A stretch of 64,000 bases of DNA from positions 124,001 to 188,000 of the forward strand of contig JAEPND010000001.1 of the NCBI GenBank assembly GCA_017643585.1. The letters run 5' to 3'. The notes under the pieces are model-generated. The model saw only the letters and a list, made by a program, of their open reading frames with translations. It did not search any database and was not told the origin of the DNA. The stretch's first letter is position 1; every line of letters begins with the position of its first letter. Of the stretch, positions 42,873-52,759 are shown piece after piece. The stretch comes from Maricaulis sp. GTDB taxonomy: Bacteria; Pseudomonadota; Alphaproteobacteria; Caulobacterales; Maricaulaceae. Made by a program: the position numbers and the translations under genes.

Positions 42873-43925
42873 CTAGAAGAGTTCGATGTCGAGATCATAA
42901 TCGCCGGGCGGCGATGCGTTGGTCACCTGGTCCACCAGACCGAAACGCTGACCGAATTCACGGCGCACGTCCGAGAGCGTGATGGAATCAAGGATAGTCT
43001 GTTTCAGCGTATCACATCCGCTCTCATCGGAGACGAGATCGGGATGATTCTCGAGGAATTGTGCAACTACGTCGAAGGTCTTCACGACCGCGTCGGTGCG
43101 CTGTTTCATTCGATCCTGGAACTGCATGGTCATGACGACCTCGCGGATCTCGTCAGAGATACGGCGCGCAGTTTCCGTGGAATGGCCCAGCTCGCCCTGG
43201 ATCTCGTCATTGCGCTCGACCAGCGCATTGAGCAGGATTTCCAGGTGCTCCTTGGCGTCGATCTGATGGGTCAGGTCCATCGCGCCAATTTCACTGAGTT
43301 CTGCATACTCGGTGCGGATCGAGGAGATGACCTCCTTGATCGAACGCGTCACGATGGCCGTACTGCCGCGCATCTTTTCCGAAAGCGCATCAATGCGCTT
43401 TGAAAGCGTGTGCATCTCGGTGGAAACCACCTGGAAACCCGCACCGCCCTCGCCGGCTCGACCTGCTTCGATCTGCGCATTGAGCGAGAGCAGGCGGGTC
43501 TGGCGATTGATCGCTTCAATCTCGGTGATACACGATTGCAGCTCGTCGATTTCCTCGAGAATTTCGTCGAGCGAATAGATCAGAGACACGCCCTGCTTGG
43601 ACAGAACGAGAATACGTTCGGTGACCTCTTCGAGGGATTCCTCCAGGATCCGCGGCAAGGCGACAAGATCGACCTGGCCGCCATCATATTCCACCGAGGC
43701 GATCTGGCTCACGAGTTCCGACAGCCGGTCAGTCTGCTCGGTCGAACTGTCGGTGAGTGAGGTGAACAGGGCGCTCAGTCGATGGGCCTGGCTTTCCACA
43801 TCAACGGTCGTCTCATTGAGAATGAGATTTGCGGATTCGATTGTTCCAAGCAGCAAGCGCGCGACCGGGCTTTTGGGAACCCGTCCGTCATGCGTCTCTG
43901 CCTCAATGTCTACGGCCTGTACCAT
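42873..43925 (-). CDS. Soluble MCP-like signalling protein
   Basis: A 350-residue cytoplasmic, helical protein with a reduced methyl-accepting domain. The hairpin tip QTRLLSLNAQIEAGRAGEGGAGFQVVSTEM corresponds to the [18 protein letters not shown] tip of MCPs, but it has diverged and the arms are short. No membrane helix and no sensor domain are seen, so it may act as an array component or a scaffold. The C-terminus is DIELF, shared with CheD. The start at ATG 43925 was chosen over 43955. A tip that still binds CheA/CheW is likely but not certain. Confidence 0.82.
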   Translation of the reverse strand: MVQAVDIEAETHDGRVPKSPVARLLLGTIESANLILNETTVDVESQAHRLSALFTSLTDSSTEQTDRLSELVSQIASVEYDGGQVDLVALPRILEESLEEVTERILVLSKQGVSLIYSLDEILEEIDELQSCITEIEAINRQTRLLSLNAQIEAGRAGEGGAGFQVVSTEMHTLSKRIDALSEKMRGSTAIVTRSIKEVISSIRTEYAELSEIGAMDLTHQIDAKEHLEILLNALVERNDEIQGELGHSTETARRISDEIREVVMTMQFQDRMKQRTDAVVKTFDVVAQFLENHPDLVSDESGCDTLKQTILDSITLSDVRREFGQRFGLVDQVTNASPPGDYDLDIELF

Positions 43926-43964
43926 ACAGTGAACTCGTCCAGCTCGGCGCCCCAAAACGCCTGG

Positions 43965-45020
43965 TTAAATACGCAACACCCCGCCGCTTTCGGACACGAT
44001 CCGAAGTATGACTGATGGAATCTTATCTTCTGGTAACTGTGTCTCGACAGCACCGGCATCAAACGCCGCCTTGGGCATGCCGTAGACAAGACTGGTCGCC
44101 TCATCCTGCCCGATCGTCCGGCACCCTGCATCGCGCATGGTCTTGAGACCATCAGCACCGTCCCGACCCATCCCGGTCAGGATCACACCAATGGCCTGAG
44201 CACCACACGCCTTCGCGACCGAGTTGAACAGGACATCGACAGAGGGACGGTGCCCGCTCACTGGCGGTTCTTCTGTTAGGCGACAGACATAGTCCGCTCC
44301 TGATCGACGCACTTCCAGGTGACGATCACCCGGCGCAATCCATGCCGTACCAGGGCGGATGCGTTGTCCTTGCTCGGCTTCAGCAACCTGCACCGCACAA
44401 TGCTTGTTGATCCGCTCGGCAAACTGCTTGGTGAACTGGGCCGGCATGTGCTGGGCAATGACGATACCCGGTGCATTCGGGGGAAGCGCGCCGAGCAGTC
44501 GGCCCAGTGTTTCCACCCCACCCGTCGAGGCGCCGAGCGCAACGAGGGCCTCGGTCGTGTCGAAACTCACGGGCGCCGCCGCTTTCACCTCGACCTTGCG
44601 CGTATGGCTGCGCACTTTGGAAACGGCCGCAGCGCGAACTTTCTCAATCAATTCGTCCGCCAATAAAGGCATGTTCTTTTCAAGATCGAGCGTCGGCTTG
44701 CCGATAAAATCGATCGCCCCGAGCTCCAGAGCCTTGAGGGTCACGTCCGCGCCTTTTTGCGTCAGCGACGACACCATCACGACCGGGGTTGGACGCAGGG
44801 TCATGATCTTGTGCAGGAAGGAGATGCCATCCATTTTGGGCATCTCGACATCCAGTGTGATCACATCAGGATTGAGTTCCTTGATCATTTCGCGCGCCGC
44901 GAACGGGTTCGAGGCCGCGCCCACGACCTCGATATGCGGCGAACGCTGGAGCATGGACGGGATCAACATCCGCATCAGCGCACTGTCATCAACCACCAAT
45001 GTGCGTATCTTGCGCGCCAT
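43965..45020 (-). CDS. cheB: Chemotaxis methylesterase CheB
   Basis: A 351-residue protein-glutamate methylesterase. The N-terminal receiver has phospho-acceptor D57 (VITLDVEMPKMDG) and the C-terminal domain has the catalytic triad Ser (ALGASTGGVETL), His (IAQHMP) and Asp (GMGRDGADG). It removes methyl groups from, and deamidates, chemoreceptors after phosphorylation by CheA. ATG 45020 is chosen (the preceding codon is TTG). It is separated from cheD by 8 bp. Confidence 0.96.
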   Translation of the reverse strand: MARKIRTLVVDDSALMRMLIPSMLQRSPHIEVVGAASNPFAAREMIKELNPDVITLDVEMPKMDGISFLHKIMTLRPTPVVMVSSLTQKGADVTLKALELGAIDFIGKPTLDLEKNMPLLADELIEKVRAAAVSKVRSHTRKVEVKAAAPVSFDTTEALVALGASTGGVETLGRLLGALPPNAPGIVIAQHMPAQFTKQFAERINKHCAVQVAEAEQGQRIRPGTAWIAPGDRHLEVRRSGADYVCRLTEEPPVSGHRPSVDVLFNSVAKACGAQAIGVILTGMGRDGADGLKTMRDAGCRTIGQDEATSLVYGMPKAAFDAGAVETQLPEDKIPSVILRIVSESGGVLRI

Positions 45021-45028
45021 CAAATCCC

Positions 45029-45652
45029 CTAGAAAAGCTCGATATCGACCGGCTTCTTGCGAAGCGGCGGAGCCTTGTGCATCGAGGACTCGACCTCGGT
45101 AACTTCACCCAGAGCAGACGAGCTCAGGAATTTTCGCCAAACCTTGCCGCTTTCCGATTCGAACATGATCCGGCGGCCGCGGTCTCCGCCCAGGTCCCAG
45201 GCCAGCACGTTCAGCCCTTCAGCCTCTGCATAGCGACGGGCGAAATCGGCGTTCTGATCGCCGACCCCACGCATGCGCTGAATGACATTGCCGCCTCCGA
45301 AGAACTTGACCTGCAAGCGCCGCTTGTCTGCACCCGCCTTGAGCAACTCGTTGACAAGGCTCTCCATGGCGTGATTGCCGTAGCGCATGGCCAGGCTGGC
45401 TCCGCCCCAGACCCCTGCATCATCATGCGGCAGCATGAAATGATTCATCCCGCCCAGCCCCATGACCGGATCCCAGATGCACGCCGAGACACACGAGCCC
45501 AGCACAGTCGAAATGAGCTCGCTTCCATCGGCATCTTCGGTGACGTGGTAGCCGCCGGGCAGAACTTTCACGACCCACTTATCGGCGGATTTGTCGTGAT
45601 ATCGCCTTGATCCGGGAACTTCACGCTTCCGAGCGGTCGCGCGTCTAGACAT
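45029..45652 (-). CDS. cheD: Chemoreceptor deamidase CheD
   Basis: A 207-residue CheD. The catalytic Cys is C54 in STVLGSCVSACIWD, and the His is H71 in GGMNHFMLP; LQVKFFGGGNV follows. The N-terminus is basic and the C-terminus ends VDIELF, a tail also found on the soluble MCP-like protein. CheD deamidates receptor glutamines and in some bacteria regulates CheC. The ATG at 45652 overlaps the cheR stop by 8 bp. Confidence 0.95.
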   Translation of the reverse strand: MSRRATARKREVPGSRRYHDKSADKWVVKVLPGGYHVTEDADGSELISTVLGSCVSACIWDPVMGLGGMNHFMLPHDDAGVWGGASLAMRYGNHAMESLVNELLKAGADKRRLQVKFFGGGNVIQRMRGVGDQNADFARRYAEAEGLNVLAWDLGGDRGRRIMFESESGKVWRKFLSSSALGEVTEVESSMHKAPPLRKKPVDIELF

Positions 45653-46526
45653 TGTGCACCCCTCCCCGGAAGGCGTAGATCGTCCGACCGACGGGAGACA
45701 TGTCGACCTTCCCACCCAGCAAGCTCTCGGAATGACCGAGGAACAGGCAGGCATCCGGCTTCAGCAAGGTCGCAAAGCGCTCGATCAGACGCTGTTTCGA
45801 CGGGCCGTCGAAATAGATGGTGACATTGCGACAGAATATTGCGTCGAACTTGGTTTTGATGGGCCAGGATGCGTGCAGGTTCAACCGATTGAATACCATG
45901 TGCGATTTGAGCACGGGAGACATCACGAAACGGTTCGCTCCGTCCCGGCGGTCACGCTCGCAATAGGATCTGTATCCCTTCGGAATCCCGCTGATCGCGG
46001 TCGCGGGATAGCTGCCCTCGCGGCAGTGCTTGAGCACATTCGTATCGATATCCGTGGCGAGAATCTTCCACTTCCAGCCCGGATCGCTCTTCAGCGCGGC
46101 ATCCAGCGTCATCGCCAGCGTATAGGACTCTTCGCCTGTCGAACTCCCCGCCGACCAGATTTTCAGGGTCTTGTCGCCTGTCTTGGCCGCGCGTGTCTTC
46201 CAGTGCGGCACCAGGACATCCTTGATGTAGTCGAAATGATGCGGTTCACGAAAGAAATTGGTGTGATTGGTCGTCAGGGCATTGATCAGGTGATTGCGTT
46301 CGCCGTCACCATTCGGTCCGTCCAGGCGCGCCAGATAGGCCGTGAAGTCTCGCAAACCCAGCTGACGCAATCGCCGGGCGAGGCGCGAATAGACAAGCTC
46401 CTTCTTGTGATCACCGATCACAATGCCTGCATGATCGTAGATCGCATCGGCGATGACGCGGAAATCCGCGTCACGCATTGCGAACTCACGCTCACCTTCG
46501 GCACGTCTGGAGGAGGCTGTCGCCAT
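45645..46526 (-). CDS. cheR: Chemotaxis methyltransferase CheR
   Basis: A 293-residue SAM-dependent protein-glutamate methyltransferase. The N-terminal helical domain (IADAIYDHAGIVIGDHKKELVYSRLARRLR) is followed by the Rossmann domain: TTNHTNFFREPHHF, IWSAGSSTGEESYTLAM (SAM-binding loop) and FDAIFCRNVTIYFD. GHSESL closes it. It methylates receptors, including the MCP immediately upstream. The MCP ends in DWSEF, which resembles the CheR-binding pentapeptide. Confidence 0.96.
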   Translation of the reverse strand: MATASSRRAEGEREFAMRDADFRVIADAIYDHAGIVIGDHKKELVYSRLARRLRQLGLRDFTAYLARLDGPNGDGERNHLINALTTNHTNFFREPHHFDYIKDVLVPHWKTRAAKTGDKTLKIWSAGSSTGEESYTLAMTLDAALKSDPGWKWKILATDIDTNVLKHCREGSYPATAISGIPKGYRSYCERDRRDGANRFVMSPVLKSHMVFNRLNLHASWPIKTKFDAIFCRNVTIYFDGPSKQRLIERFATLLKPDACLFLGHSESLLGGKVDMSPVGRTIYAFRGGVHNV

Positions 46527-46559
46527 CGTGTCTACTCGTCCTGCACCAAGACCGTCCGA

Positions 46560-49463
46560 CTAGAATTCGGACCAGTCGTCCTCGTCATCCGCGACGCTTT
46601 CCGCGAGTGCAGCCTGCAGGCCGCGCGCGCCGGCACCACCGCCAGCCGCTACCGCCTGCGGTCGCGCTGCGGGTGCAGACTGTGCCTCGAAACCACCTGT
46701 GTCCTGACCTGCATTGAAGAAGCTCATGCGCTGACGCATGCGGCTGGCCTGGTCATTCATGGTCTTGGCGGCTGCAGCATTCTCTTCCACGAGGGCGGAG
46801 TTCTGCTGCGTCATCTCATCCATCTGGGTGACGGCAGTGTTGATCTCGTCGGCTCCGGTCGCCTGCTCACGGGATGCGGCAGAGATTTCGGCGACGATGT
46901 CGGCCACTTTCTTGATGCTGTCGACGATCTCGTTGAGCGCCTCGCCGGTCTCGTTGACCAGCTCCACGCCGCCCTGGACCTGTTCGGTCGAGTCGACGAT
47001 GAGATCCTTGATATCCTTTGCGGCCTGTGCGGACCGCTGAGCCAGGGAGCGAACCTCCGAAGCAACAACCGCGAAGCCCCGACCGGCATCGCCGGCGCGG
47101 GCGGCTTCGACCGCCGCATTCAGTGCCAGGAGGTTGGTCTGGAAAGCGATCTCGTCGATGACACCGATGATATCGGAGATGCGACGCGAGGAATCCTCAA
47201 TCTTGCCCATCGCATCGACGGCGTTGGAAACGACATTTCCACCCTTCTCGGCACTGTCACGCGCGGTGACCGCCAACTGACTGGCCTGGGTTGAGTTGTC
47301 CGCATTCTGTTTGATTGTGGAGGCCATTTCCTCCATCGAAGCAGCGGTCTCTTCAAGATTGGCCGCCTGTTGCTCGGTCCGCTGGGACAGATCGGAGGCA
47401 CCGGTAGAGATTTGCTCGGCGCCCGAGGAAACTTCCTCGGAAGCCATGGAGATCGCCTTGACGGTCTCCTGAAGCGTCGAAGCCATGGAGTTGGCGTTCT
47501 CTTTCAACTCGCCATAGACGCCTTGATAGTCTTCGTTGATCCGCTGGGTCAGATCGCCCTGTGAAAGCGACCCCAGCATGGTACCGAATGACTGGAGCAC
47601 CCCGTCCACTGTCGAGGACAAGCTGTTGACGCCTTCGGACAGGGCGCGCAGGAAGCCTTCCTTGCCCTCTAGCGGCAATGTCTTGGTGAAATCACCCGCC
47701 GAAACAGCAGACACCACTTCAGCGATCTCGGCTTCGACAGCTTTCTCGGCAGTCTCATCTCTCCATTCAACAACGGTTCCCGCGCGCTGTCCGTCGTCAT
47801 CCATGACCGGGCTTGCGATCAGGTGGAAGCTGCGGCCACCGACCTTGATATCCGTCTCATAGGCGCTGGTCAGGCGCGCCAGCATTCCACGCTGGTGAGC
47901 CGGGTTCTTGTGGAAGACATCGATATTCTGGCCTAGCAAGTTATTACTGTCGAAATTTGGAAGGTCCTTGCGGAGGTCGCTCTCGGCGGTCCTCATCATC
48001 TCGCGCTGGGACTCATTCATATAGACGATGTTGAGATCAGCATCGGCGACCATGACGTTCGTCGTTGTCGTGTCCAGAGCGGCCTTGATGCGGGCATTCT
48101 CAGCGGCTTCCTCGGCAGCCGCTTTTTCCGCAGCAACTCGCTCGGTGCGATCATCCCACTCGACAACGATCCCCTGACGATTCCCGTCCGAATCCAGCAC
48201 CGGCGTGGCAATCAAGCCAAAGATACGTCCAGCCACAGTGATTTCGGTGCGATGCGGAGCCGTGAGGCGCTCGAGCATCTGGCGTTGGTGGGCGGGGTTC
48301 TTGTGGAAGACATCGATATTCTTGCCGACCAGCTCGTCTGCATTGAAATTGCGAAGCTCGGTCCGAAGCGCGTCCTCATTGGACTTCATCATCTCATGCT
48401 GGGAATGGTTCATGTAGACAATGTTGAAGTCACTGTCGGCGACCATGACATTGGTGGTCGTGCTGTCGAGCGCTGCCCGGATGCGGGACATCTCCTGCAT
48501 GCGCGCTGACGAGGTCAGATCAGTCGCGTATTTCACGACCTTGTACGGCTTGCCGTCAGCATTGAAGATCGGATTGTAGGACGCCTGGATGATGATTTGC
48601 CTGCCGCCGCGTCCGACACGCTCGTACTCGCCACTGTCAAACTCGCCGCGACCGAGCTTCGCCCAGAAATCCTTGTATTCCTGGCTTCCGGCAAAGTCGG
48701 CATCCACGAACATGGAATGGTGTCGGCCCCGGATTTCCTCAACCGAATAGCCGACGGTTGCGCAGAAATTCTCATTCGCCGTGATGATCGTGCCATCGAG
48801 TTCAAACTCGATGACGGCCTGTGACTTGCTGATTGCTTCGATCTGGCTGGACATGTCCGCGTTGCGGATTTTCTGCTCGGTAACGTCGGTCGCGAACTTC
48901 ACCACTTTGTAGGGCCGCCCGTTTTCATCCAGGACCGGGTTGTAGGACGCCTGGATCCAGATTTCGCGACCGCCCTTGGCGAGGCGCTTGAACTCGCCGG
49001 TCTCGAACTCGCCGCGACGCAGTTTGTCCCAGAACGCCCGGTATTCCGGGCTGGCAGCGTATTCAGGTTCGGCGAACATGGAATGGTGGCGACCCTGGAT
49101 TTCACCCAGCGAATATCCCATCGCCGCGCAGAAATTCTCGTTCGCCGTCAGGATGGTGCCGTCCAGCTCGAACTCGATGATCGCCTGTACGCGATCCAGC
49201 GCTTCGACCTTGGCCTGGATCTCCGAAGCTGAGGCACCGCCGGACGACGCATCGCCGCGGAAATAGTTATAGGCCCCGAAGATCGCGGCAAGCGGTATGC
49301 CCGCCAGCAATGCGGTGATCGGCCCGGCGCCGGCCGCGGTCCAGGCGACTGCAGCAAAGGCCGCTGCCGCACCGCCGAAAATCGCGGCGGAGTTCATGAG
49401 TTGAGTGCGGCGACCAGCGTCGCCGGAGGAGCGGCTATTTGAGATATTGGAAGCATAAGTCAT
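46560..49463 (-). CDS. Methyl-accepting chemotaxis protein with four PAS domains
   Basis: A 967-residue receptor. Two close membrane helices lie at about residues 25-70, with no large periplasmic domain. Four PAS domains follow as two duplicated pairs: PAS1/PAS2 share [13 protein letters not shown], GRHHSMF and IQASYNPxxxxxGxPYKVVK; PAS3/PAS4 share [17 protein letters not shown] and [15 protein letters not shown]. After a HAMP-like region ([14 protein letters not shown]) comes the signalling domain with tip [31 protein letters not shown]. It ends DWSEF, a CheR-tether-like pentapeptide. It probably senses an internal or redox/heme-type signal, as PAS-only MCPs do. ATG 49463 is chosen. Confidence 0.93.
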   Translation of the reverse strand: MTYASNISNSRSSGDAGRRTQLMNSAAIFGGAAAAFAAVAWTAAGAGPITALLAGIPLAAIFGAYNYFRGDASSGGASASEIQAKVEALDRVQAIIEFELDGTILTANENFCAAMGYSLGEIQGRHHSMFAEPEYAASPEYRAFWDKLRRGEFETGEFKRLAKGGREIWIQASYNPVLDENGRPYKVVKFATDVTEQKIRNADMSSQIEAISKSQAVIEFELDGTIITANENFCATVGYSVEEIRGRHHSMFVDADFAGSQEYKDFWAKLGRGEFDSGEYERVGRGGRQIIIQASYNPIFNADGKPYKVVKYATDLTSSARMQEMSRIRAALDSTTTNVMVADSDFNIVYMNHSQHEMMKSNEDALRTELRNFNADELVGKNIDVFHKNPAHQRQMLERLTAPHRTEITVAGRIFGLIATPVLDSDGNRQGIVVEWDDRTERVAAEKAAAEEAAENARIKAALDTTTTNVMVADADLNIVYMNESQREMMRTAESDLRKDLPNFDSNNLLGQNIDVFHKNPAHQRGMLARLTSAYETDIKVGGRSFHLIASPVMDDDGQRAGTVVEWRDETAEKAVEAEIAEVVSAVSAGDFTKTLPLEGKEGFLRALSEGVNSLSSTVDGVLQSFGTMLGSLSQGDLTQRINEDYQGVYGELKENANSMASTLQETVKAISMASEEVSSGAEQISTGASDLSQRTEQQAANLEETAASMEEMASTIKQNADNSTQASQLAVTARDSAEKGGNVVSNAVDAMGKIEDSSRRISDIIGVIDEIAFQTNLLALNAAVEAARAGDAGRGFAVVASEVRSLAQRSAQAAKDIKDLIVDSTEQVQGGVELVNETGEALNEIVDSIKKVADIVAEISAASREQATGADEINTAVTQMDEMTQQNSALVEENAAAAKTMNDQASRMRQRMSFFNAGQDTGGFEAQSAPAARPQAVAAGGGAGARGLQAALAESVADDEDDWSEF

Positions 49464-49486
49464 GGCAGTGAGTCCTCTGGTCGCTT

Positions 49487-50014
49487 TCACTGAACGGGAG
49501 TGTCTTCGGATTGGGATTGGTCGAGAATCTCGGCGCTCAGGAGGCGCTCGAGATCCAGCATCGCGACCATCTGATCTTCATCGGTCAGGAAACCGGAGAA
49601 GACACGTGCGTCTTCCCGTGAATTGGTCTCCGGAACCGGTTGGATCTTGTCGTCGGATACATCGAGAATGTCGGATACAGCGTCGACCAGCAGTCCCACC
49701 TGCCGGTCTTCGATCGCCACAATCACGATGACGTGGCGCTGGGTCGTTTCCGTCAACCCCCCTCCAAGTCGGCACTGCAAATCGATGATCGGCAATACCG
49801 CTCCGCGCAGATTCAGTACTCCGCGCACGTGCTCGGGCTGGTTTGGAAGACTTGTGACTTCCGTCCACCCCTTGATTTCCCTGACGGACATGATGTCCAC
49901 CGCGTATTGTTCGGCACCCGCGGTGAAACTCACATACTGTTTCTGGCCCGGTGCGGTCTCCCGCCCGTTGGCTATGGCCTCGGCTGTGGCCAGTACGGCT
50001 TCCTCAGCTGTCAT
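49487..50014 (-). CDS. cheW: Chemotaxis coupling protein CheW
   Basis: A 175-residue CheW. It has the SH3-like repeat pattern [45 protein letters not shown] and [12 protein letters not shown]. It links receptors to CheA. Its ATG overlaps the cheA stop by 4 bp and it is followed by the MCP 23 bp later. The N-terminal 24 residues are an unusual Ala/Glu-rich extension. Confidence 0.95.
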   Translation of the reverse strand: MTAEEAVLATAEAIANGRETAPGQKQYVSFTAGAEQYAVDIMSVREIKGWTEVTSLPNQPEHVRGVLNLRGAVLPIIDLQCRLGGGLTETTQRHVIVIVAIEDRQVGLLVDAVSDILDVSDDKIQPVPETNSREDARVFSGFLTDEDQMVAMLDLERLLSAEILDQSQSEDTPVQ

Positions 50015-52080
50015 ACACTTTGCCCTCCTGAGGCGACGCGGTTGGTGTCAGATGGCGATTTCGTTTGCAGGCCTGCATCGTGGCGCGGCACATCCATGGA
50101 CGACAGGCCGTCGATATCGAGGATCAACCGGACGCGGCCATCGCCGAGAATGGCGGTACCGGCGACGCCGGGAATATTGCGATAATTGGCTTCCAGGCTC
50201 TTGATGACGACTTGTTGCTGGCCCAGCAATTCATCGACAACCAGGCCGATACGTCGGCCAAATTCGGTTTCGACAATCACGGCGAGCTTGCGCAGAGGTT
50301 CTGGCTGGCCGGATCGGTCAATGCTCATTGCGCCACAAACATCGATCAGCCGAATGGTTTCGCCGCGGATGGACATCACCGAACCACCATCGGGTAATTG
50401 GCGGATCGCGCTTGGATCCGGGCATACGGTTTCAACGATCGTGGACAAGGGAACGACAAAGCGTTCACCGGCCACCGAGATCAGCATGCCGTCCAGGACG
50501 GCCAGGGTCAGTGGCAGTGCCAATGTAAAGGTCGAGCCCTTGCCCTCATCGGATTCAACGGTGACGCGACCGCCAAGCTTCTGGATGTTGCGGCGGACGA
50601 CGTCCATGCCGACGCCACGTCCGGAGACATCGGAGATTTCAGAGGCCGTGGAAAAGCCCGGCATGAAGATCAGGGCCTCGATCTCTTCCTTGCTGAGTTC
50701 CGCACTCTCGTCGATCAAACCATTGTCGATGGCTTTCTGGCGCACCTTCGTCAGGCTCAACCCGCGTCCGTCATCGGCAACCCGAATGAGAATTCGTCCA
50801 TTGCGGTGCTCGGCAGAAAGCTTGACCACACCTTGTTCCGGCTTGCCGGACTCTGTGCGTTCAACCGGCGTTTCCAGACCGTGGTCCATGCAGTTGCGGA
50901 TCATGTGAGTCAGCGGATCGCTGAGCTCTTCAATAATCGTCTTGTCGACTTCAGTGGCCTCGCCCTCGAGTTCCAGACGCACATTCTTCTCGAGCTTCTT
51001 GGAGAGGTCGCGGACAACGCGGGGGAAGCGGCTGAACAAGGCTTTCAGCGGCTGCATGCGCACAGCCATGACGCCTTCCTGGAGCTGGCGCGTACGCATC
51101 GTCAGATCTTCCAGCGCCTGCAACTGGTTGACGTGGCGGATGTCGACCAGCTCGGACAGGCTGTCCAGGGCCATGGCTTGTGCGATGACCAACTCGCCAA
51201 CCATGTCCACAAGTCGGTCAATCCGCTCCAGATCAACCCGGATCGAGGTGCTCTGGGTCGCCGCTGCGACCGTCTTGGCGTCCGCAGCCGGAGCGTTTCC
51301 GGGGACGATTGCGGGCTCGATTTCTGCGGCTTGAGACTCGACAGGAGCGCTGTCAGCCTCGTCAACACCGGCGTCGAGGGCAGAAATCTCGAGGTCACAA
51401 TCGCCGTCGACGAATTCGAAGACCTCGCGCACGCTGTCCTCGGCAATTCCCTCGCCGCGCAGCTCGATGGACCAGGCCAGATAGCCCTCAAGCGGATCAA
51501 GTTTGATCAGATCGGGTAGCGCTTGAAGATCCGTCGATACCGTCATTTCGCCCAGGCTTGCGAGCGCATGCAGAAGGAGCTGGGGTTCGTTGGCGGTCTC
51601 GTACATGGCCCGGTGGGGCCGGAATTTGATGGAGAAACCTGACGTCGTGACTGCAGAAACTTCTGCGGTATCGTCACTGCCACCTTGCGACTGGGGCGCA
51701 CCGGTCTTGTTGCGTAAGATCTCGAGGATATCGTCTTCCAGCGCCGCCTCGGCCTCTACACCTACGCGCGCCGCATTGACCAGGTCCTGCAGGATATCGC
51801 CCGCCTGGACAACAAGGTCGGGATCGCCTTCGACAAGCTGAAGCTTGCCGCCACGCACCAGGTCCATGTAGTTCTCGAACTCATGGCAATAGGTCGCAAG
51901 GCGCTGGAATTTGAACGCGCCGGCACCGGCCTTGATCGAATGAACCGTGCGGAAGATGTCATCGAGGACTTCCGCATCATTTGCGCCCGCAACCAATGTC
52001 ACAGCGACTTCCTCGAAGCGCTGCAACAGCTCGTCACATTCCTCGAAGAAAGTTTGCTTGAATTGTTCGAGCTCGTTCAC
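50011..52080 (-). CDS. cheA: Chemotaxis histidine kinase CheA
   Basis: A 689-residue CheA. HPt domain (residues 1-105) with phospho-His H47 (TVHSIKAGAGAF); dimerisation helices (RVDLERIDRLVDMVGELVIAQ); kinase N box (LTHMIRNCMDHGLE), G1 (RVADDGRGL) and G2 (SGRGVGMDVV); and a C-terminal CheW-like domain (GMLISVAGERFVVPL). It autophosphorylates and passes phosphate to CheY, CheB and probably the RsbU-like receiver. The start is GTG 52080 with GGAG ten bases ahead. A P2 CheY-binding domain of typical form is not obvious in the 140-270 region. Confidence 0.96.
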   Translation of the reverse strand: MNELEQFKQTFFEECDELLQRFEEVAVTLVAGANDAEVLDDIFRTVHSIKAGAGAFKFQRLATYCHEFENYMDLVRGGKLQLVEGDPDLVVQAGDILQDLVNAARVGVEAEAALEDDILEILRNKTGAPQSQGGSDDTAEVSAVTTSGFSIKFRPHRAMYETANEPQLLLHALASLGEMTVSTDLQALPDLIKLDPLEGYLAWSIELRGEGIAEDSVREVFEFVDGDCDLEISALDAGVDEADSAPVESQAAEIEPAIVPGNAPAADAKTVAAATQSTSIRVDLERIDRLVDMVGELVIAQAMALDSLSELVDIRHVNQLQALEDLTMRTRQLQEGVMAVRMQPLKALFSRFPRVVRDLSKKLEKNVRLELEGEATEVDKTIIEELSDPLTHMIRNCMDHGLETPVERTESGKPEQGVVKLSAEHRNGRILIRVADDGRGLSLTKVRQKAIDNGLIDESAELSKEEIEALIFMPGFSTASEISDVSGRGVGMDVVRRNIQKLGGRVTVESDEGKGSTFTLALPLTLAVLDGMLISVAGERFVVPLSTIVETVCPDPSAIRQLPDGGSVMSIRGETIRLIDVCGAMSIDRSGQPEPLRKLAVIVETEFGRRIGLVVDELLGQQQVVIKSLEANYRNIPGVAGTAILGDGRVRLILDIDGLSSMDVPRHDAGLQTKSPSDTNRVASGGQSV

Positions 52081-52101
52081 TCGTCGTCTCCAGTTAAGGG
52101 G

Positions 52102-52467
52102 TTAGCGGCAAACGCGACGCACAACATTCACCAGCTGATCCGGATCGAACGGCTTGACGATCCAGCCCGTGGCGCCGGCGGCCTTGCCCGCTGCCTTCTT
52201 GCTCTGATCTGCTTCTGTCGTGAGGATCAGGATCGGCGTTGCGCGGAATTTCGGGTTTTCGCGGAGTTTGCCGACTAGGGTGATGCCGTCCATGCGCGGC
52301 ATGTTCACGTCCGAAATCACCAGGTCGTAGTCGCCGGTTGTGGAGGCCTCAATGGCGGCCACACCATCTTCAGCCTCGACAACATCGAAGCCTTCACGCT
52401 TGAGCGTGAACGCAACCATGTCTCGCATGGTCTTGGAATCATCGACGGCTAGTACGCGTTTACTCAT
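52102..52467 (-). CDS. cheY: Chemotaxis response regulator CheY
   Basis: A 121-residue single-domain receiver. VLAVDDSKTMRDMV begins the fold, D53 (LVISDVNMPRMDG) accepts phosphate, T84-region LILTTEAD and K106-region IVKPFDPDQL complete the switch. Its ATG overlaps the upstream STAS gene's stop by 8 bp, so they are translationally coupled. Confidence 0.96.
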   Translation of the reverse strand: MSKRVLAVDDSKTMRDMVAFTLKREGFDVVEAEDGVAAIEASTTGDYDLVISDVNMPRMDGITLVGKLRENPKFRATPILILTTEADQSKKAAGKAAGATGWIVKPFDPDQLVNVVRRVCR

Positions 52468-52759
52468 GGCTTCCCCTCCAGGTGGCAAGTTCCTCGTCCA
52501 GTCCCATCAGCGCCATCGCTTCTTGGATCGCTGCACTGGGCTCGGTCATCTTGAATTCGTGATTGCGTGACGCCTGGTCCCGCGCGGCGCTCATCAGGAT
52601 CTGGATCGCCGGCGTATCGATTAACCCCACGCCACTCCCATCAATGACCAGGTCTGAATCGCGCCCACGGCGCTCAAGCAGATCCGCGAGAAGAGGCTCA
52701 GCCGCTGGCACGTCCAGCCGGGTGGGCAGTTCCAGATGATTATCCGGGGCGTCGGTCAT
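52460..52759 (-). CDS. STAS-domain protein with Thr at the switch site
   Basis: A 99-residue STAS protein. LVIDGSGVGLIDTPAIQILMSAARDQ aligns with the RsbV phosphorylation region, but the switch residue is T49 (LIDTPAIQ) rather than Ser in DSAG. It sits between the HPt gene (1-bp overlap) and cheY. With the second STAS protein downstream, the operon has two potential antagonists for the one RsbW-like kinase. Whether T49 is phosphorylated is unknown. Confidence 0.85.
   Translation of the reverse strand: MTDAPDNHLELPTRLDVPAAEPLLADLLERRGRDSDLVIDGSGVGLIDTPAIQILMSAARDQASRNHEFKMTEPSAAIQEAMALMGLDEELATWRGSHE

Noticed and set aside
45654..47294. A 546-codon open frame opposite cheR and the MCP
   Set aside because: Antisense shadow across two genes, with no recognisable domain or start context.
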